Shown piece after piece: positions 10,681-22,681 of a stretch of DNA of 64,000 nt; positions within the stretch are counted from its first letter, which is position 1, and each line of letters begins with the position of its first letter. The DNA comes from Earliella scabrosa. Its lineage: Eukaryota; Basidiomycota; Agaricomycetes; Polyporales; Polyporaceae. Below the pieces are notes generated by a model. It worked only from the letters and a program-made list of their open reading frames with translations. It was not told where the DNA came from and ran no database searches. Both the position numbers and the translations under genes were made by a program. The stretch is taken from the NCBI GenBank assembly GCA_022605405.1, contig JABYQQ010000018.1, positions 868,001-932,000 on the forward strand, given 5' to 3'.

Positions 10681-11524
10681 ATGGCACCAAAACGCTCACA
10701 GAAAACCTCGTCTCGCACGTCTAGACAACCCTCATCCAGACAGCCGTCGCACAAGCCTAAGAACCCCGCTCACTGGGAGGGCGACCAGTATCTCCTTGAA
10801 CAGGAGAAAAGCACCGATCCCACCAAGCCTGGTTGGATATTTACTGAGGCTGCGGAAAGAGCCCAAAAACAGGTGAAGTGCATTCAGCGTATCCGCCCTC
10901 GCTCAGGCAATTCTGACTATCACCTAGAAGTGGGAGAGGCTCATCGCAAATCGTCCACCACGCTCGATCATTCCCCCGAAGTTGCTGGGAAGCAGTGGCA
11001 CCAATCCTCCTCTACTGTACTTTGGCTGGCCATTCAAGAAGAACTACATGGTCGAGTACGCGCGACGTCACTCCCTCACTTTCCAACCACCGAGGAAGCT
11101 TCGTGCCGTCCTGAAGTGTGGCCAGGAGTTCAACTTCGCCGACATCACCCACGACCACTATCGTGACAAGGAACTCATGATCGGACTGCGAAGCATTGCG
11201 AAGATCCTCGTTCTCACGAAGCTCACATCTGAGACGGGTGTCCAGCTCTCCGTCGCAAGACCGTTCTCTCTCGAATACCCCTACATCCTCGTCATGTGGT
11301 CGAACTATAACATCGAAGAGCGATACGAGCCACTCGACGCTCTCGGGATGATTGAGCCCGCCGTCGATACTCTACGCGAGGCAATGAACGAGGATCCGCA
11401 AGAGCCGACAGAGTTACAGTGGTGGTGGGCCTGGGACAATGATGTGGTACGTCTTCCTCGTCTGTTGTTTCGGACAAACTGTTCACTGACATTTCTCTAG
11501 GGCGTCTTCACCAGCCAGGAATGA
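10681..11524 (+). CDS. Orphan family 1, copy 2 (244 aa, three exons)
   Basis: Exons are 10681-10872, 10928-11446 and 11501-11524 with 55 and 54 bp phase-0 introns. The N-terminus is basic and Ser/Arg/Gln-rich (MAPKRSQKTSSRTSRQ), then NPAHWEGDQYLLE. Exon 2 opens KWERLIANRPP and contains GTNPPLLYFGWPFKKNYMV, a FNFADIT block and MWSNYN; the last exon gives GVFTSQE. The copy at 37974-38958 is the closest relative. The conserved Trp/Tyr/Phe-rich core suggests one compact globular domain, but no catalytic motif is recognised. The basic start could act in nuclear targeting or nucleic-acid binding; that is a guess. Confidence 0.85.
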
Positions 11525-11839
11525 GCCCGAGCGAATTCGTGCATCCTTCCGTTATCGCTGGCATCACTGTGTGTCGTTGATGTATCATTAGCCTCCGCAT
11601 CATGTATCATTTGTGGTATAACGCATCTGCTCCGTATTCCTTGTCGTTACATTCTTATATGGACTCACCCATCGATCTGGAGCTAGAGAGGCAGGAGCAT
11701 CGTATGTCAATGCCAGCACTCCTCATTTTTCCTCGTCTAGAGATGATAATCTCACGCGTTTGGACGCTCAGCAGGGATCGTCGATTGACCAGGTGAGATT
11801 GAAAAGCTGGTACCACCGGACCTGGAACGAACAAACATC
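11525..11839. other. Intergenic, no supported gene
   Basis: Sequence between orphan family 1 copy 2 and the broken kinase-like fragment. No coding or repeat signal was recognised. Confidence 0.4.
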
Positions 11840-12150
11840 ATCTCATGGGCAAAGGGAGCTCGATCTGCTCCTCGCCGTGAGCGACCTTGCAGACCGCAAC
11901 TACCCCATCACGCATGTGGCTACCGAGTATGACTGGGTACAATCTGACCCGATAGACTTGCCGATGACGGAGAGACGCTGCTGCATGACCATCCTGAACG
12001 GGAAGCTTATTTGAGCATGTGCGAAGGCGGCGTCCAGGACGTCCCACCACTCCGTCTCGTCACTAGATCTACATACCGCGGCCGTTACGGTTCTCCTCCT
12101 CGGCGAGAGGCGTGGTATCTGTAGGAAAGTGGAGTTCACACCATGGCCAC
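11840..12150 (-). pseudogene. Kinase-like family, N-terminal fragment (B)
   Basis: Read on the minus strand, the fragment matches roughly the first 100 residues of member E: ELHFPTDTTPL, then AQISFPFRMV, then VVAVCKVAHGEEQIE, where the match stops. The start region reads ATG GTG TGA because of an extra base, and at least one further frameshift separates the RMV block from the lysine block. There is no second or third exon nearby, so it is a truncated relic. It precedes the five-exon orphan at 12.9 kb, just as fragment D precedes the second copy at 20.2 kb. Confidence 0.75.
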
Positions 12151-12901
12151 TGGTCGACGTACGTTGTCCATTGTCGTATATCATGCTAGCTAGTCTCGTT
12201 CCATGTCTGTAAGTGCCTTAAGACTACACACCTCAATCTAGAGACGAGGTCTTCAAGCATCCAGAGGCGCGCCCCAGTTGTCGATGAACGGGGGACCCAC
12301 GTCATGAACTGTATCGCAGGATCGTAAGAGACACCATAACGCATGAGCCGCTTTGGCATACCTCCTATGGTTCTGGTCGACGGAAACTCGTTGACCCGGA
12401 TCCTTGGGATAGACAACGCTCAGTACTGTCACGGGTGCGGAGCTGAAACAGATCATACATGGTCAGCCTATTGACTCCGAGCGCAACGTGGTCCATACGC
12501 AGTCATAACATCGCCCAGCACTTGAGCCCAGGTTGCGTGAGCCGACGCCACAAGAGGGCCGACGCATCCGGGACCAACACGACCCTCGCCCTTTGTTTGG
12601 TCTATGCGTCGCGACGGAGAGGGCATCAAGCCCGCGCTGCCGAAGACCTGTCGCGCTAGTCTCCATGACAGACCAGACTAAAGCGTCCGCCTCGTCAGAG
12701 CCAATGCCGAGCAATGCAACCACACCCAAAGCACCGCGCGCATTGACGTCCTCGCCGCCGTTGGTCCGAATGTGGCCTGCGCTCTCGAGGATAAAAAGGC
12801 CGAGCGCGGACGCGGACCTGCAGGATCACCCCTCCGTCCTCGGCCTGTCACCGCATCACTGCGTTCCAGCTTGAACTTCAGCTCAAAAAGCTCGCAGCAA
12901 C
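12151..12901. promoter_or_regulatory. Duplicated upstream region with TATA-like box
   Basis: The part from about 12540 to 12830 is homologous to 19850-20150, upstream of the paralogous gene. Both contain a TATA-like element in the same context: ATAAAAAG at 12791-12798 here and TATAAAG at 20097-20103, 104 and 107 bp before the respective ATG. The shared position makes it a likely core promoter. The first 300 bases hold only open frames without support. Confidence 0.55.
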
Positions 12902-13860
12902 ATGTCTCGTCCTGTGCAACAGTCCTCTGGTGAGCATACATAGTGCTCGAGATGCTGCGTCAACGACACTCACCTGCGCAAATAGGCAGAGACCAGGCCC
13001 GCGAGGTAGTGAGCCTTCGTGACCTGAGTGTCCCGCCACCTTCTTACAGGCGGCAGTCGGATGGCGGTAAGTGGCCTATACGCCGGGTACGAGTGCCGTA
13101 CGTTGACACACGTGGCCAGTTCCCGCCTTTCCAGCTCCCGATGCGCAGTGGGGCATCGCAACCGACGACCTCGGCTGTGAGTCTACCCATCCCCCGTCCG
13201 CGTCACATGTGCGAAATTCTGAACGAGATTGTCAGCGCGGGTCTATCTGAAGGAGAATTGGCCATTCAATCCGCCCATCACCTCGCCGGTTCCGCGTCGG
13301 CTGCTCTCGCCCACCGTCACGTACATGGGTTACAACGCGGACACGAAGGAGCAGATCTTCCGTCTTCCCCTCCCGGCCGACGCGATAGTCGAGAGGTGCT
13401 TTTATATCACGTACCAGAAGGCTCTTGGCCTGCCAGTGTACACCCTTCCGAACTCAGCCAACTTGGAGCAAGTGGACGGTGACGAATTGGTCCTGGATGC
13501 CGATATGCCAAACTCGACACTTGTGATCGAGCCAGGACGGGTGAGTGCTATGCCGCGATGGAAAAAACAAGATATACTCACCGGACTGTGCATGGGAAGA
13601 TGCCTGAAGAAGTGCCCCAGTCAAGGCCGGAACCTAAGGATCCAAGGCAGGGGTACACCCTCGCCCACCTCCTCATGAAGATAGTAATGAAGCAGCACGA
13701 ATACAACTGGGCACTACGAGAGTCAAGGAAGCGCTACCCGCATATGAAGTGGATGTTCATCGTGGCCGTCATCAAGGGCAAAGTCAACGGTGTCGAGAGG
13801 TGGTTCCCGGAGATCGAGCTACGGATCCCCAAGGATCAGTGGTGCGCGCGTGGGTCGTGA
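12902..13860 (+). CDS. Five-exon orphan family 2, copy 1 (243 aa)
   Basis: Exons are 12902-12929, 12986-13066, 13120-13176, 13236-13540 and 13600-13860. The model is fixed by comparison with 20210-21222: exon 4 is exactly 305 nt in both, all intron phases agree, and the products align through NWPFNP, RRLLSP/VKLLSP, YMG, FRLPLP, FYITY/FFITY, then GYTL, KWMFIVAV and RWFPEIE. The first three exons are short and poorly conserved in sequence. The conserved part looks like a mostly beta-rich soluble domain. No signal peptide, membrane segment or known motif is seen and I do not recognise the family. The ORF continues through the last intron's region, but the splice sites are conserved in both copies. 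Confidence 0.8.
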
Positions 13861-14099
13861 GGAATATGTTCATGTATATTCTCATGTATGACTATGCGTA
13901 TGTCTGGACGTCCTAATGGTGTAGTATTAGTTGAATGTACTCATACTCGTAGGAAGATCGCTACTACTCACTGAGCCATGTCGTATCACGAGCGACGCGT
14001 CCTCCGCGCACTGCGAGATGAAGTCCGAGGTAACACAGCACACTGCAACTCACAATCGAACTCTCCGTGAGTTGGGATACGCGTAGAAGCACAGGGACT

Positions 14100-14315
14100 C
14101 ACCAGTGCCAACCATCGACACGGCTCTCTTCCTAACCTCATCCCTTGCATACGCGCGAGTTTAACACATACGCCGCTCCTGCTCCAAGAACGACCGTTGC
14201 TACGTTGCAACGCGCTTTGTAGTCCTGTAACAGGACTTGCATGGTCTCCTTGCTCATCGGATGCTGGGCGAGCTCTGCCAGTTGGAGGAGTAGGTATGTG
14301 GAGCGAGGGACAGGG
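14100..14315 (-). pseudogene. Broken DMAC1-like variant
   Basis: The minus strand shows the same order as the intact copy at 21457-21745: RARPASDEQ, then in another frame NVATVVLGAGAAYVLNSRV, then a decayed end with a GTGAGT donor near 14100. The two blocks are in different frames and a stop follows CKG, so this copy is not functional. Its place, downstream of and convergent with the five-exon orphan, matches the second block. Confidence 0.6.
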
Positions 14316-15011
14316 CGTATGACGAGCCCGATGACAGGGTGGGTTGTTGTTGAGCGGTGTGGCTGGAGGCTGGTGGCTGAACTCCGAGGCCTGACGTCGG
14401 CATACCAACGTGGTGTGCGAGTAACGTCGAACAGCACGCGGATGCAATGTGGACGTCGGTGAAGTAGCTTTGATGGAAGAAGCTTTCGCCTGAGAATGAT
14501 CTGAATCCACCTTTTGTATGCCTTCGATTGATCTGGCGCTGAAGGTCACTAACGTTCTTGGCGTGGTGCTGGCTCATGACTCACTGCAAGGACAGAGATC
14601 ATGCACGACATGCAGATGTGCACTGGTCAGCGGACGGAGCCCTTTACCGAATACGCCCTTCTCCGAGGTGCGGCTAATTGAGAGGATGGAGCGAAGTCTC
14701 TTGAGCGTTTGCCAGGGCCCTGAGCGAATGACTGATAGGGAACGAGAAGTGGGTGAGTGCCGTTGGGGAGTAAGGGGAGGCGCTGAGAGTTGCCGCATGC
14801 TCGTTCACCACTGTCCTAAGGATGACTTGATATACGCATCGTTTGCCCTGCATGGCTGGTAGCAGACCGTGAGAGGAGACATAACTTCTTGCCATAGTCA
14901 TGGGACGGCACGAAGACGGGAGCGTTCGTCTGACAGATTCAGACATGAACTTCCATCATCCCGTAGACGAGTACATCGTGTGAGGGGACTCATGGCAGAT
15001 CGCCAGCCCGG

Positions 15012-15302
15012 TTACTTGGACCAGCGCAAGGCACTCGCAACCAGGAAGCCTGGCAGCGTCAGTCGCGCAATGATACCGCAGTCGAGCGCATACTCACAGA
15101 CACCGACACCCGCCATGATCCTCTTCCCCACCACCGAGCCTGGTGCGTGCGCTCTGGATTGTTGAAGCGCGTACACGCCGACACCGCCCAACGCCGCCGT
15201 CCCAATTACGCGACATGCCAAACAGTCCTCCGGCTTCAGTCGCTCTTGCTGTATGCCGGCCTGGTCTTCAACGGCGTTCTTGCGCGGGAGCGGCGAAGAC
15301 AT
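15012..15302 (-). CDS. DMAC1/DUF4536-like small membrane protein (80 aa)
   Basis: Two exons, 15302-15098 and 15049-15012, with a 48 bp intron at phase 1. The product has a hydrophilic N-terminus (MSSPLPRKNAVEDQ), a CLACR motif followed directly by a hydrophobic glycine-rich segment (GTAALGGVGVYAL), a short loop, and a second hydrophobic stretch ending ALRWSK. CxxC-R plus two membrane segments fits the DMAC1/TMEM261-type domain, which in animals acts in assembly of the distal membrane arm of mitochondrial complex I. Location in the inner mitochondrial membrane is inferred from that family. Close copies lie at 50455-50746 and at the left window edge; altered copies lie at 21.5, 22.7 and 23.1 kb. 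Confidence 0.75.
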   Translation of the reverse strand: MSSPLPRKNAVEDQAGIQQERLKPEDCLACRVIGTAALGGVGVYALQQSRAHAPGSVVGKRIMAGVGVCEYALDCGIIARLTLPGFLVASALRWSK

Positions 15303-17524
15303 GAGCAGAGAGAGACGCACGCAATGAGACGAGATGATGGTAGAGAGAGAACAAGGCGCAGCGCGGACAACGCGCGCTTCGCACCTTGTTCTCGTCCCGC
15401 CGCTACACTTGGGTGAAAAACTCATTGCTCCCTCTCTCCCTCATTGACAGCCTCTTAGACGTCTTGAACATTGCTGCAATGCGATAGATCACTTGAATTC
15501 GGCCTCACATGCCTTGGATGATGCATCGAAGCGACGCGTGATGACTCGCCTAGATGACGACGGCCTCATTGTCGGCTCTAGGCTAACTCTTCCTCGGGCT
15601 TTCAGGACTCAAGCGGGACCGTCGGATGGTGCGCGGCGGTTGCGACAAGCTCAAGGACGTCACGAGCAAGTAAGTCCGGGGTCTAGTTACAACGCTCACG
15701 ACAATCAGATCTATTTTCGAGCCACATACTACGGCTTCGCATGCATCACATTCAGCACGACTTCCTCAGACATGCATCGTTTATCAGCAAATGGCTGGTT
15801 GCAGGCTAGCAGTGGAACACCGGAGTCCGGTCTTGGTTGACTTGGCCTCGATTCGGAGGCATGTCGCACTATGATATCGTAGCTCGGCTCGACCTGTAAG
15901 TATCGCATCCACCTTCTATTGCCAAATTCACCGATTGCTCATATTTTATCTGAGCTGTCGACTATGAAGGCGTCAATCGAGCCCACCCATTCCCATGTTG
16001 GGTGGAGTCTACGCTGTCGGAACTTCCTCCTCGCAGTCGTTGTGGGTGCCGTGCCTCATGCGCTCATGCGATCCTCACCCTCTCAGCAAGGTTGGGGTCC
16101 CCTGCAAACTCCCTCACAAGCAACTCGCAAACGAACTCTTCTCTCATTTGGCACATCGCGCCGCCCTTCGGTTCGGCTCGATACCGACACGGACTCCGCT
16201 GGACTGTAGGCTATGATTCATGCCCGAGTGCGCACTCTCCGATGCTCGGTTCACGCTCTCGATATTCCACGTCCATGCGACGGCGTCACGGGACCTCAGC
16301 ACCTCCTTCTCCACCATCACTACAGGATCTTCGACTACGTCATCAAGTTTGACAGGCGTCGGTCTGACTCTGATATCTACCGCCTCGCCTCCACTTCCCT
16401 CAACACGCCGGCAGCGCGTCCTGCCTCCACGGAATGTATCCTCGACTCCCTACCCTCGCGTGGTCGTTGCGTAGCATCCGTACTCCATATCCATCGCTCC
16501 CTCGACAAATGCTCACACTCGAAACGGCTTCATCGACGTCAACATATCTTCCTCCCGCCAACCGACATCTCTCCGCTCAGTCGACGTCAATAACCCTATC
16601 CTCCCATTTCCGCTATCTCGCGACCGACGTGGCCACTCACCACCACAGCGTCGTCGCTATACTCGTGGAGCCCATCGACGACCTCAAGACCGCTCTGCTC
16701 GAAGGCCATGAAGCCCGCTCGTGCGCCCCAGATCTACAAGACGCTCTCCCTATCGAACGAGCTGCTCGCGATAATTTTGCTGGGGCGATCTCAACTCTCC
16801 AAGCTGAGCTCCGCCAGCCCTCTTCGCCTCAGTAGTCGCTTGTCTCTGGGCGCGATAGCCTCTGCCACTGCGGCGGCCTAGTGATACCCATGAACGGCCA
16901 CAAGTCTGCTGTACCCGTACTGGAGCGTCGTGCAGGGCGAGGACGCGGAAGCTCCATTCCTTCCGGCTCCGGGGCCCTACCCTCGCTAAGTGGCCGTATC
17001 ATGGCCTAATGCTCAGTGCACGCTCTCCTAATCTCTCGCGACCATCTTCACGTCGCTCGACTGCGGTTTCCGGATCGCCGACTCGTCTGTCAGCGGCTTG
17101 GTCGAACCTCGAACCTCGACAAGAACTGGCACCAGACCACGGGAACGGCGCGTCGCTGTCGTCCTCGACTCGAACCAGTACCAGACCACGGGAACGGTGC
17201 GACAGGATTCATGATCTGTGTAGCAGTAATATACTACACGTCGAGGCCTTCAATCAAGTCACAGAAGTCCGGCACGCTGATTTACCCGGACATGGTGAGA
17301 AGGGGATGCGCTGCGCGAGGGAGTCCGTTATGGCTGGCTGGGCGCAGTCTTCCGTGTACTTCGTGAGGATGTGAGCAGGTTATCGTTGGTGTACTCATCA
17401 TGCTCTAAAATATGGGCTCGGGCTCGTCGTGTATATTACGAGTCGGACAGCGATCAGCCGATATACACGGTGAAGTATTGTCAGGTACCAGAAGCGAGAC
17501 ATCCACATTGCGCAAAGACCAATG
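15303..17524. other. 2.2 kb without a supported gene
   Basis: Several open frames of 90-130 codons overlap here on the plus strand, rich in Ser, Arg and Thr and without paralogues or plausible splicing. At 17100-17215 a short imperfect direct repeat occurs (CAGACCACGGGAACGG twice). I see no RNA gene or transposase. The region may be decayed sequence between the two duplicated blocks. Confidence 0.4.
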
Positions 17525-17645
17525 AACATCCAGAGCCAGGTGATCGGAATATCGAGATACATGTCCCACTTGTCTTCCATAAGCTGCAGCTTGCAAGACG
17601 CAAGGCCCTCTTCCTGGAGATATCTTGACGACGCCCTGAACCCTG
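17525..17645 (-). pseudogene. Kinase-like family, C-terminal scrap
   Basis: The minus strand encodes DISRKRALRLA and, in another frame, DMYLDIPITW, the two ends of the last exon of the E-type kinase genes (there ending DIPITWH). The terminal His and stop are lost and the frames disagree. It sits just downstream of the larger broken copy at 17815-18858, so it is probably the remains of a tandem neighbour. Confidence 0.65.
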
Positions 17646-17814
17646 GGCTCTTGCACGAGACGTTATGGACAGGAGCAGAAATGACTTATGGCTACAGACC
17701 ACAAAATTGCCAATACATTCGGACCATAGCTTCGCGCTAATTCGACTCATGCACACTCGCACATGTCACATTCATATTGCTCTGCGGGACAGGAGGTTTC
17801 CAGATTACGTGATT

Positions 17815-18858
17815 CTAATGCCAGGTAATCGGTATGTTCAGATACTTGTCCCTTTCCGCTCGCATGCATTCCAACTCTTCGATCTCCTCTCTGGCAAGGC
17901 GCAGGACCCTCTCCCTGGAAATATCTTCCGGCCACTTTGCCTTCTCAACTAGCTCCTCGGGAGTCGTCGCCCACTCCGCAGGAACAGCGCCTTCGAACCA
18001 CTGTATATATCCTACAGTGAATCAGCCCAAGGAGTCAGCAAGTTTGCTCTTGGTCACAATGCAGTAGACGGACCTGGCTTCCAGATGTCTGCCACACGGC
18101 CAGCGTTCCATAATTCAAAGCATCCGAATTTGTTTCCGAGCGGCATCCTGCAGTTGATGGGGATCGTCTCTTCTGCGAACCTGCAGCGGTGTTCTTGCGA
18201 GTTTCCGAAGTCGACTATGGTCGGCCAGAACTCGCCATCCGCCTCTTGTTTCATGATGACGATATTGCGCTCCGAGAAGTCGTTGTGCTGAATGCCTGCC
18301 TTGTGTATGTCGTGCAGGACATCCATAACCTTCGTTCTATGCAATATTGTATGGTGAGTCACGAAGTGTGGAAGACACAATATCAAAACGCGCCTGAAGT
18401 CGAGAGGATATTGCCACAAAGGACGGGTAAGGGCCACGCCACAGTCATCCATCAGTAAGACCGCAGTCAGACCGCGCCCCGTCTCCCCTTGGAAAAAGCC
18501 ATACAGTTTGGGAACTCCTTGTCCCTGAATGGCAGAAAGTTGTGTGTTGTAGAAGGTGGCTTCCTTGGTGAGACGGTCGACTTGCGGCTGGCCGTAAGCG
18601 ACCTTGCAGACCGCAATAATCCCATCTACAGGATGGCTGCCTAGTGCAACCTGCCACAGACTGACTCTGAATACTGGTATGGCTGCATTAGTGTGGGAAA
18701 GACGCTACTACTCTGATAGAGAAGTTGATTTGAGGATTCTCGAAGACAGGAACCAGAGGGCTCCACGACTCTTCGTTGTTATTGGAACCCCCACTACCAG
18801 ACCCGTGGTCCTGCTCGGTATGCAGTGTGGGGTTCTCGGGGAAAAGGAGTTCGGGCAT
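17815..18858 (-). pseudogene. Kinase-like family, member C: nearly complete but frameshifted
   Basis: Exons correspond to 18858-18394, 18336-18074 and 18011-17815. Exons 2 and 3 have the same lengths as in member A (263 and 197 nt). They keep the catalytic motifs HNDFSERN and IVDFGNS, EWATTPEELVEKAK and the end NIPITWH. Exon 1 starts MPELLFP, but after INFSIRVV about eight bases are missing compared with member E. That shifts the frame into a stop, and the exon length (465) no longer fits the phase-2 splice. The first intron also has a GC donor instead of GT. Everything else is intact, so the inactivation looks recent. Confidence 0.8.
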
Positions 18859-19230
18859 GGCGAAATGGGACTGAACGGCGAGAGCTGGAGATGCGGGGGT
18901 CTCGCGAGGGATATCTGCAAGGGATATAAATGCACGAAGATGGACGCGCACAAACCCAAGGCGTTGTGATTGAAAACGAACCGTGGGAGCTTTATTTCGG
19001 CATACTCCGAAGCACAAGAACCACAGAAAGTAGTCTCGGCTCCAGACGTTCTATGTACAGGACACCTCATGCGCTCACAAAGCCCTCGCAGGACTCAGGC
19101 AGGCGGATTTGATTCTCCCGTCGCTTGATCGCAAGAGTTGATCTGAAAATGACCAACCGCGACGTATTTCAATGCACCGGGCATCACGAATGCGCAGGAC
19201 GTACCCCGCGCCTGGTATGGGCTGATCCGA
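18859..19230. other. Intergenic, no supported gene
   Basis: Upstream of broken kinase member C and downstream of fragment D. No independent coding signal. Confidence 0.4.
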
Positions 19231-19431
19231 TTACCGGTACACTTGTATGGTAGCGTTGATTTTGGAGAGAAGCTCTTGAATGACCATCCTGGCAGGGAAG
19301 GCGAGCTCAGGGATGTCTAACGCGGAATCCAAGACCTCCCACTGTGACGTCGGCTCCTCCACTTTGTCGTTCGTACCGCCGCGAATAGTAAGAGTCGCCT
19401 CAGGGTCCCGGGGAAAGTGAAGCTGCGACAT
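19231..19431 (-). pseudogene. Kinase-like family, N-terminal fragment (D)
   Basis: An open frame of 66 codons begins MSQLHFPRDPE, like other members, continues through LAFPARMVIQELLSK and ends at ATIQVYR followed by a stop. In member E the matching YR is followed by VKLYQV and the lysine block. The rest of the gene is absent. A short peptide could still be made, but loss of every kinase motif makes a relic more likely. It takes the same position relative to the 20.2 kb orphan as fragment B does to the 12.9 kb orphan. Confidence 0.7.
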
Positions 19432-20209
19432 CTTCAGGAGAGAACATAATAGTGAGTATCGAGCTTAGCGGGCATGAACGCTGCCGACTCACATTGAGCT
19501 CGTTGAACACAACGATGGGTCAAGACAGGTTGGCGAATAACTGTCGCATTCCAACCGTGAGACACTTTTCTCGGGTGTTCCAGCCCCGGTTATCCCGCTT
19601 GTTCGCTCCGTTTCGCTTGGCTGTCGCAATCTACGAAGGTATGGCCTGCCCTTCAAGTTGAATTCCCTCCAGCTGTGTCATCGGACACTGCTGTGCTTAG
19701 CGGTTGAAACCACCTATCGACCGCAATACGGACTGCCATTCGTGCTGTGGTATCTCCACATTGATCCCCTATCTGCAATTGTAAGCGAGCCATGAGCCCA
19801 AGCCCCCTCCCCCCATCCATATCCTCGGTCCACCAGGTCGGACGCGCATGTATCGACGCCACAGCGGGGCCGATGCACACGGGACCGAGACACTGCTCCT
19901 CGCCGGCCTATGCGTCGCAGCGGAGAGCGCGTCAAGTCCGGGCTGTAGTGCTCGACGCGGTGGTCTCCGTTTCAGACCAATTCGGCGTCGGCCTCGTCAT
20001 AGCTAATGCGGAGACACAATGCACCCCCATCCCACGCACCGAGAGCATTGAACTCCTTGCTGCCATTGGTCCGAGGTTGGTCTGTGCTCGCGAGGATATA
20101 AAGGCTGAGGGCGGACACGGGCCAACTACAGGATCACCTGCATCTGCCTCCGCCCGTATCATCCCCCGCCCACCAACTCCGACTCCAGCCCGAGAACCTC
20201 GTAGAGAAG
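19432..20209. promoter_or_regulatory. Duplicated upstream region of orphan family 2, copy 2
   Basis: About 19850-20150 aligns with 12540-12830 upstream of copy 1. The TATA-like TATAAAG at 20097-20103 lies 107 bp before the ATG. No gene was recognised in 19432-19850. Confidence 0.5.
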
Positions 20210-21222
20210 ATGCCTCCGAATATGAACGCCTACACACCGCCGGCAGCGAGCTTGAGCGGGAGGTTCGGTCTCCCGCGCACGAATGCTGGGCAGTCTTCTG
20301 GTGAGCTTTGATGTCATCGAGATGTAGTTCCACACTGCTCACCTGCGAGAATAGGCAAAGACGTGCTTCCCCTGAGCGTCGCGCCGGCTTCTTACAAGGA
20401 GCAATCGGAGGGCTGTAAGTGGCTTGTTCCGGCTACGAGGCACCATTCGACGCTGACACATGTTGTCAGGCTCTCCCGACCCAAAATGGCCCTTGACGCA
20501 GACGAACCTTGGGGGTGAGTCGAACCATCCCGTTCCTCGCCATGTGTGCGAAATCCTGAAGCAGATCGTCAGCGGTACCCGAGGGCGCCAATTGGCCCTT
20601 CAACCCACGCATCACCTTGCCTGTGCCGGTCAAGCTGCTGTCGCCTCGGATGAAGTACATGGGCTTTGATGGTCCGACTGAGAGGCACATCTTCCGCCTT
20701 CCCCTGCCGGTTGGCACGACTATTGAGAGGCGATTCTTCATCACGTACCGTGGTGTTCCTGGCCTGCCAGTCCACAATGGCGAGCATCCGGTCCCGGACG
20801 TCACACAGGTGGACGGCGCAGACTTGAACCTGGACGACGAGATCCCGGGCCCAATGGTCGTGATTGAGCGAGGTCTTGTGAGTGTTTTACCCTGGATGGA
20901 AAGCGCACACCACACTCACGGAGTGATGCTCCCGCAGATGCCTGGAGAACGCCCATCGATGAAGGTGGAGGAATCGAAGATAGAGAAGAGCCCACGACGT
21001 GGATACACCCTCCGCGATCTCCTCACGACCATCATCGATAAGCACCACGAATACGACGACGGAAACAAGGATAGAGAATCGTACCCGCGGATCGAGTGGA
21101 TGTTCATCGTCGCCGTCCATAGGGGCATAGTCTACAATAGCGAGAGGTGGTTCCCGGAGATCGAGATACGGATCCCCAAGACTCAGTGGTACAATTATGG
21201 GCCGAGGATCGTGTTCCCGTAG
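20210..21222 (+). CDS. Five-exon orphan family 2, copy 2 (261 aa)
   Basis: Exons are 20210-20300, 20355-20414, 20470-20514, 20573-20877 and 20938-21222; introns are 54-60 bp. The start MPPNMNAYTPPAASLSGRF is longer than in copy 1, and the last exon has eight more codons, ending GPRIVFP. Conserved blocks are NWPFNPRITLPVPV, KYMGF, FRLPLPVG, RRFFITYRG, GYTLRDLL, EWMFIVAV and RWFPEIEIRIP. No known domain was recognised. Its neighbours repeat those of copy 1: a kinase-like fragment upstream, and convergent DMAC1-like genes downstream. Confidence 0.8.
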
Positions 21223-21456
21223 GTTCTGAATCGTGTATGACTATGTACATCTCTGGACGTCCTAGTGAATATGATATAAGTGGTATGCACCTCGAGTCAT
21301 AAGCTACTACTCACTGAGCTATGTAGAACGCGTATTCCGGAATCCGAGCGACGTGTCCGCCGCGCACTGCGATGTACCCCCCCGGCGAACTCGCCGTCAG
21401 TTGAGATATGCGAGCCTTAGAACATCAGGGATGGAGAACATCGCGATAGTAGTGCA

Positions 21457-21745
21457 TCACAGCCGCATCAACCCCGAGGAAAAACCGACTAGGAAACCTG
21501 TCGTGTATACTGTAACCGCAGCTTCAGAGGGGAAACTAGAGGTACTCACCTACGCCAACCAGCGACACAGCTTTCTTCCCTAACCCATATCTTGCATATG
21601 CACGAGTTCGAGTCCACGCATACACCGCTCCTACTCCGAGAATGGCGCTTGCTGCGCTGCGACCCGCCTGGCGGTCCGGTCGTAGGACTGCGTGTTCTTG
21701 CTCATCGGGTGCTGGTCGAGCTGCGCGAGTCGGAAGAGTCGACAT
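21457..21745 (-). CDS. DMAC1-like variant without CxxC (78 aa)
   Basis: Exons 21745-21550 and 21497-21457 flank a 52 bp intron in the same phase and place as the canonical DMAC1-like genes. The product (starting MSTLPTRAARPAP) keeps the hydrophobic ILGVGAVYAW segment, the loop and a second hydrophobic end (GFLVGFSSGLMRL). The CLACR motif is replaced by RQAGR, so both cysteines are gone. The frame is open throughout, so it may be a diverged functional paralogue. The relation rests on exon structure and the membrane-segment pattern, not on strong identity. Confidence 0.6.
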
Positions 21746-22681
21746 GGCCGACGGAGGGCGGGAAAGAGACAGAGAGTATGCGCCACAGGACTGGTCGGAG
21801 GAGCAGAGAGCGAGGGTTTCGAGGCAGGGCACCATACACAAGAGAGGAGACGCTCACGGCCGTCGTGACGCGTTGTCGTGCCAGCCGAGCGCCTATTACG
21901 AGCGACACATAATGGCATTGATATGCCACTTCACATGCATCGGTCCAAGATTAACGCTCCCAATTGAACTATGTATTGCTGAGCGATGCAGTCAGAGGCT
22001 AGTCGACCGATGCGAGCGCGGACGTCGGCGCTCCGATGCAATGCGCTACGACCTGGCGGGACTAAGCAAGGTGGGTGAGGATGGCGGCCCGGCGGGAAAC
22101 ACTGGTCGTTCGAGAACGATGTAGATTCACTGTGTCTTGCATGACTTCGCTAGAGTAAGCGGTGTGCGTCAGCAGCGTTGATGGGATACTGCAGGTTCAC
22201 TACTCACTGCGTGCGGGGACAGTCACCAGGGACCGTGCGTGGCACTCTGATCGGGGTTGGTACACTGGTCGGCGACGGAACAGTCATCAAACGTATACGC
22301 TTTTCCCCCGGGAGTAACACAGTCGAGAGAGATCTGAAGCGGGGCTGAAAGCGGTAGCAAGGACCACGAGCGAATGGCAGGTAGTAGGCGAGTGCCGCGA
22401 GCGCAATTGGGGAGTGCACGCAAGTGCTGGGAGTGGTTGTCTGTTGATGGAAGGATTAGCATGTGCTCATTCACCATATCGATGACGACTTGACATACGT
22501 CCTATGATGTTTGAGAGGACATAGAGTTCGACTCTGGCAATGGTCGCGGAACACGGTCACGAGGACCATTGGGGAGAGGAGCATGTCGTCTGACGGATTG
22601 GAACGTAACTTCTGACACCTCGTAGAGTTGACGGAGACGAGTACATCGCGTGCGGGAAGTCATTGCAAATTGCCAGCCGGC

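Noticed and set aside
15303..17524. A Ser/Arg-rich multi-exon gene on the plus strand
   Set aside because: Overlapping frames of similar length occur in all three phases, with no consistent splice sites or paralogue.
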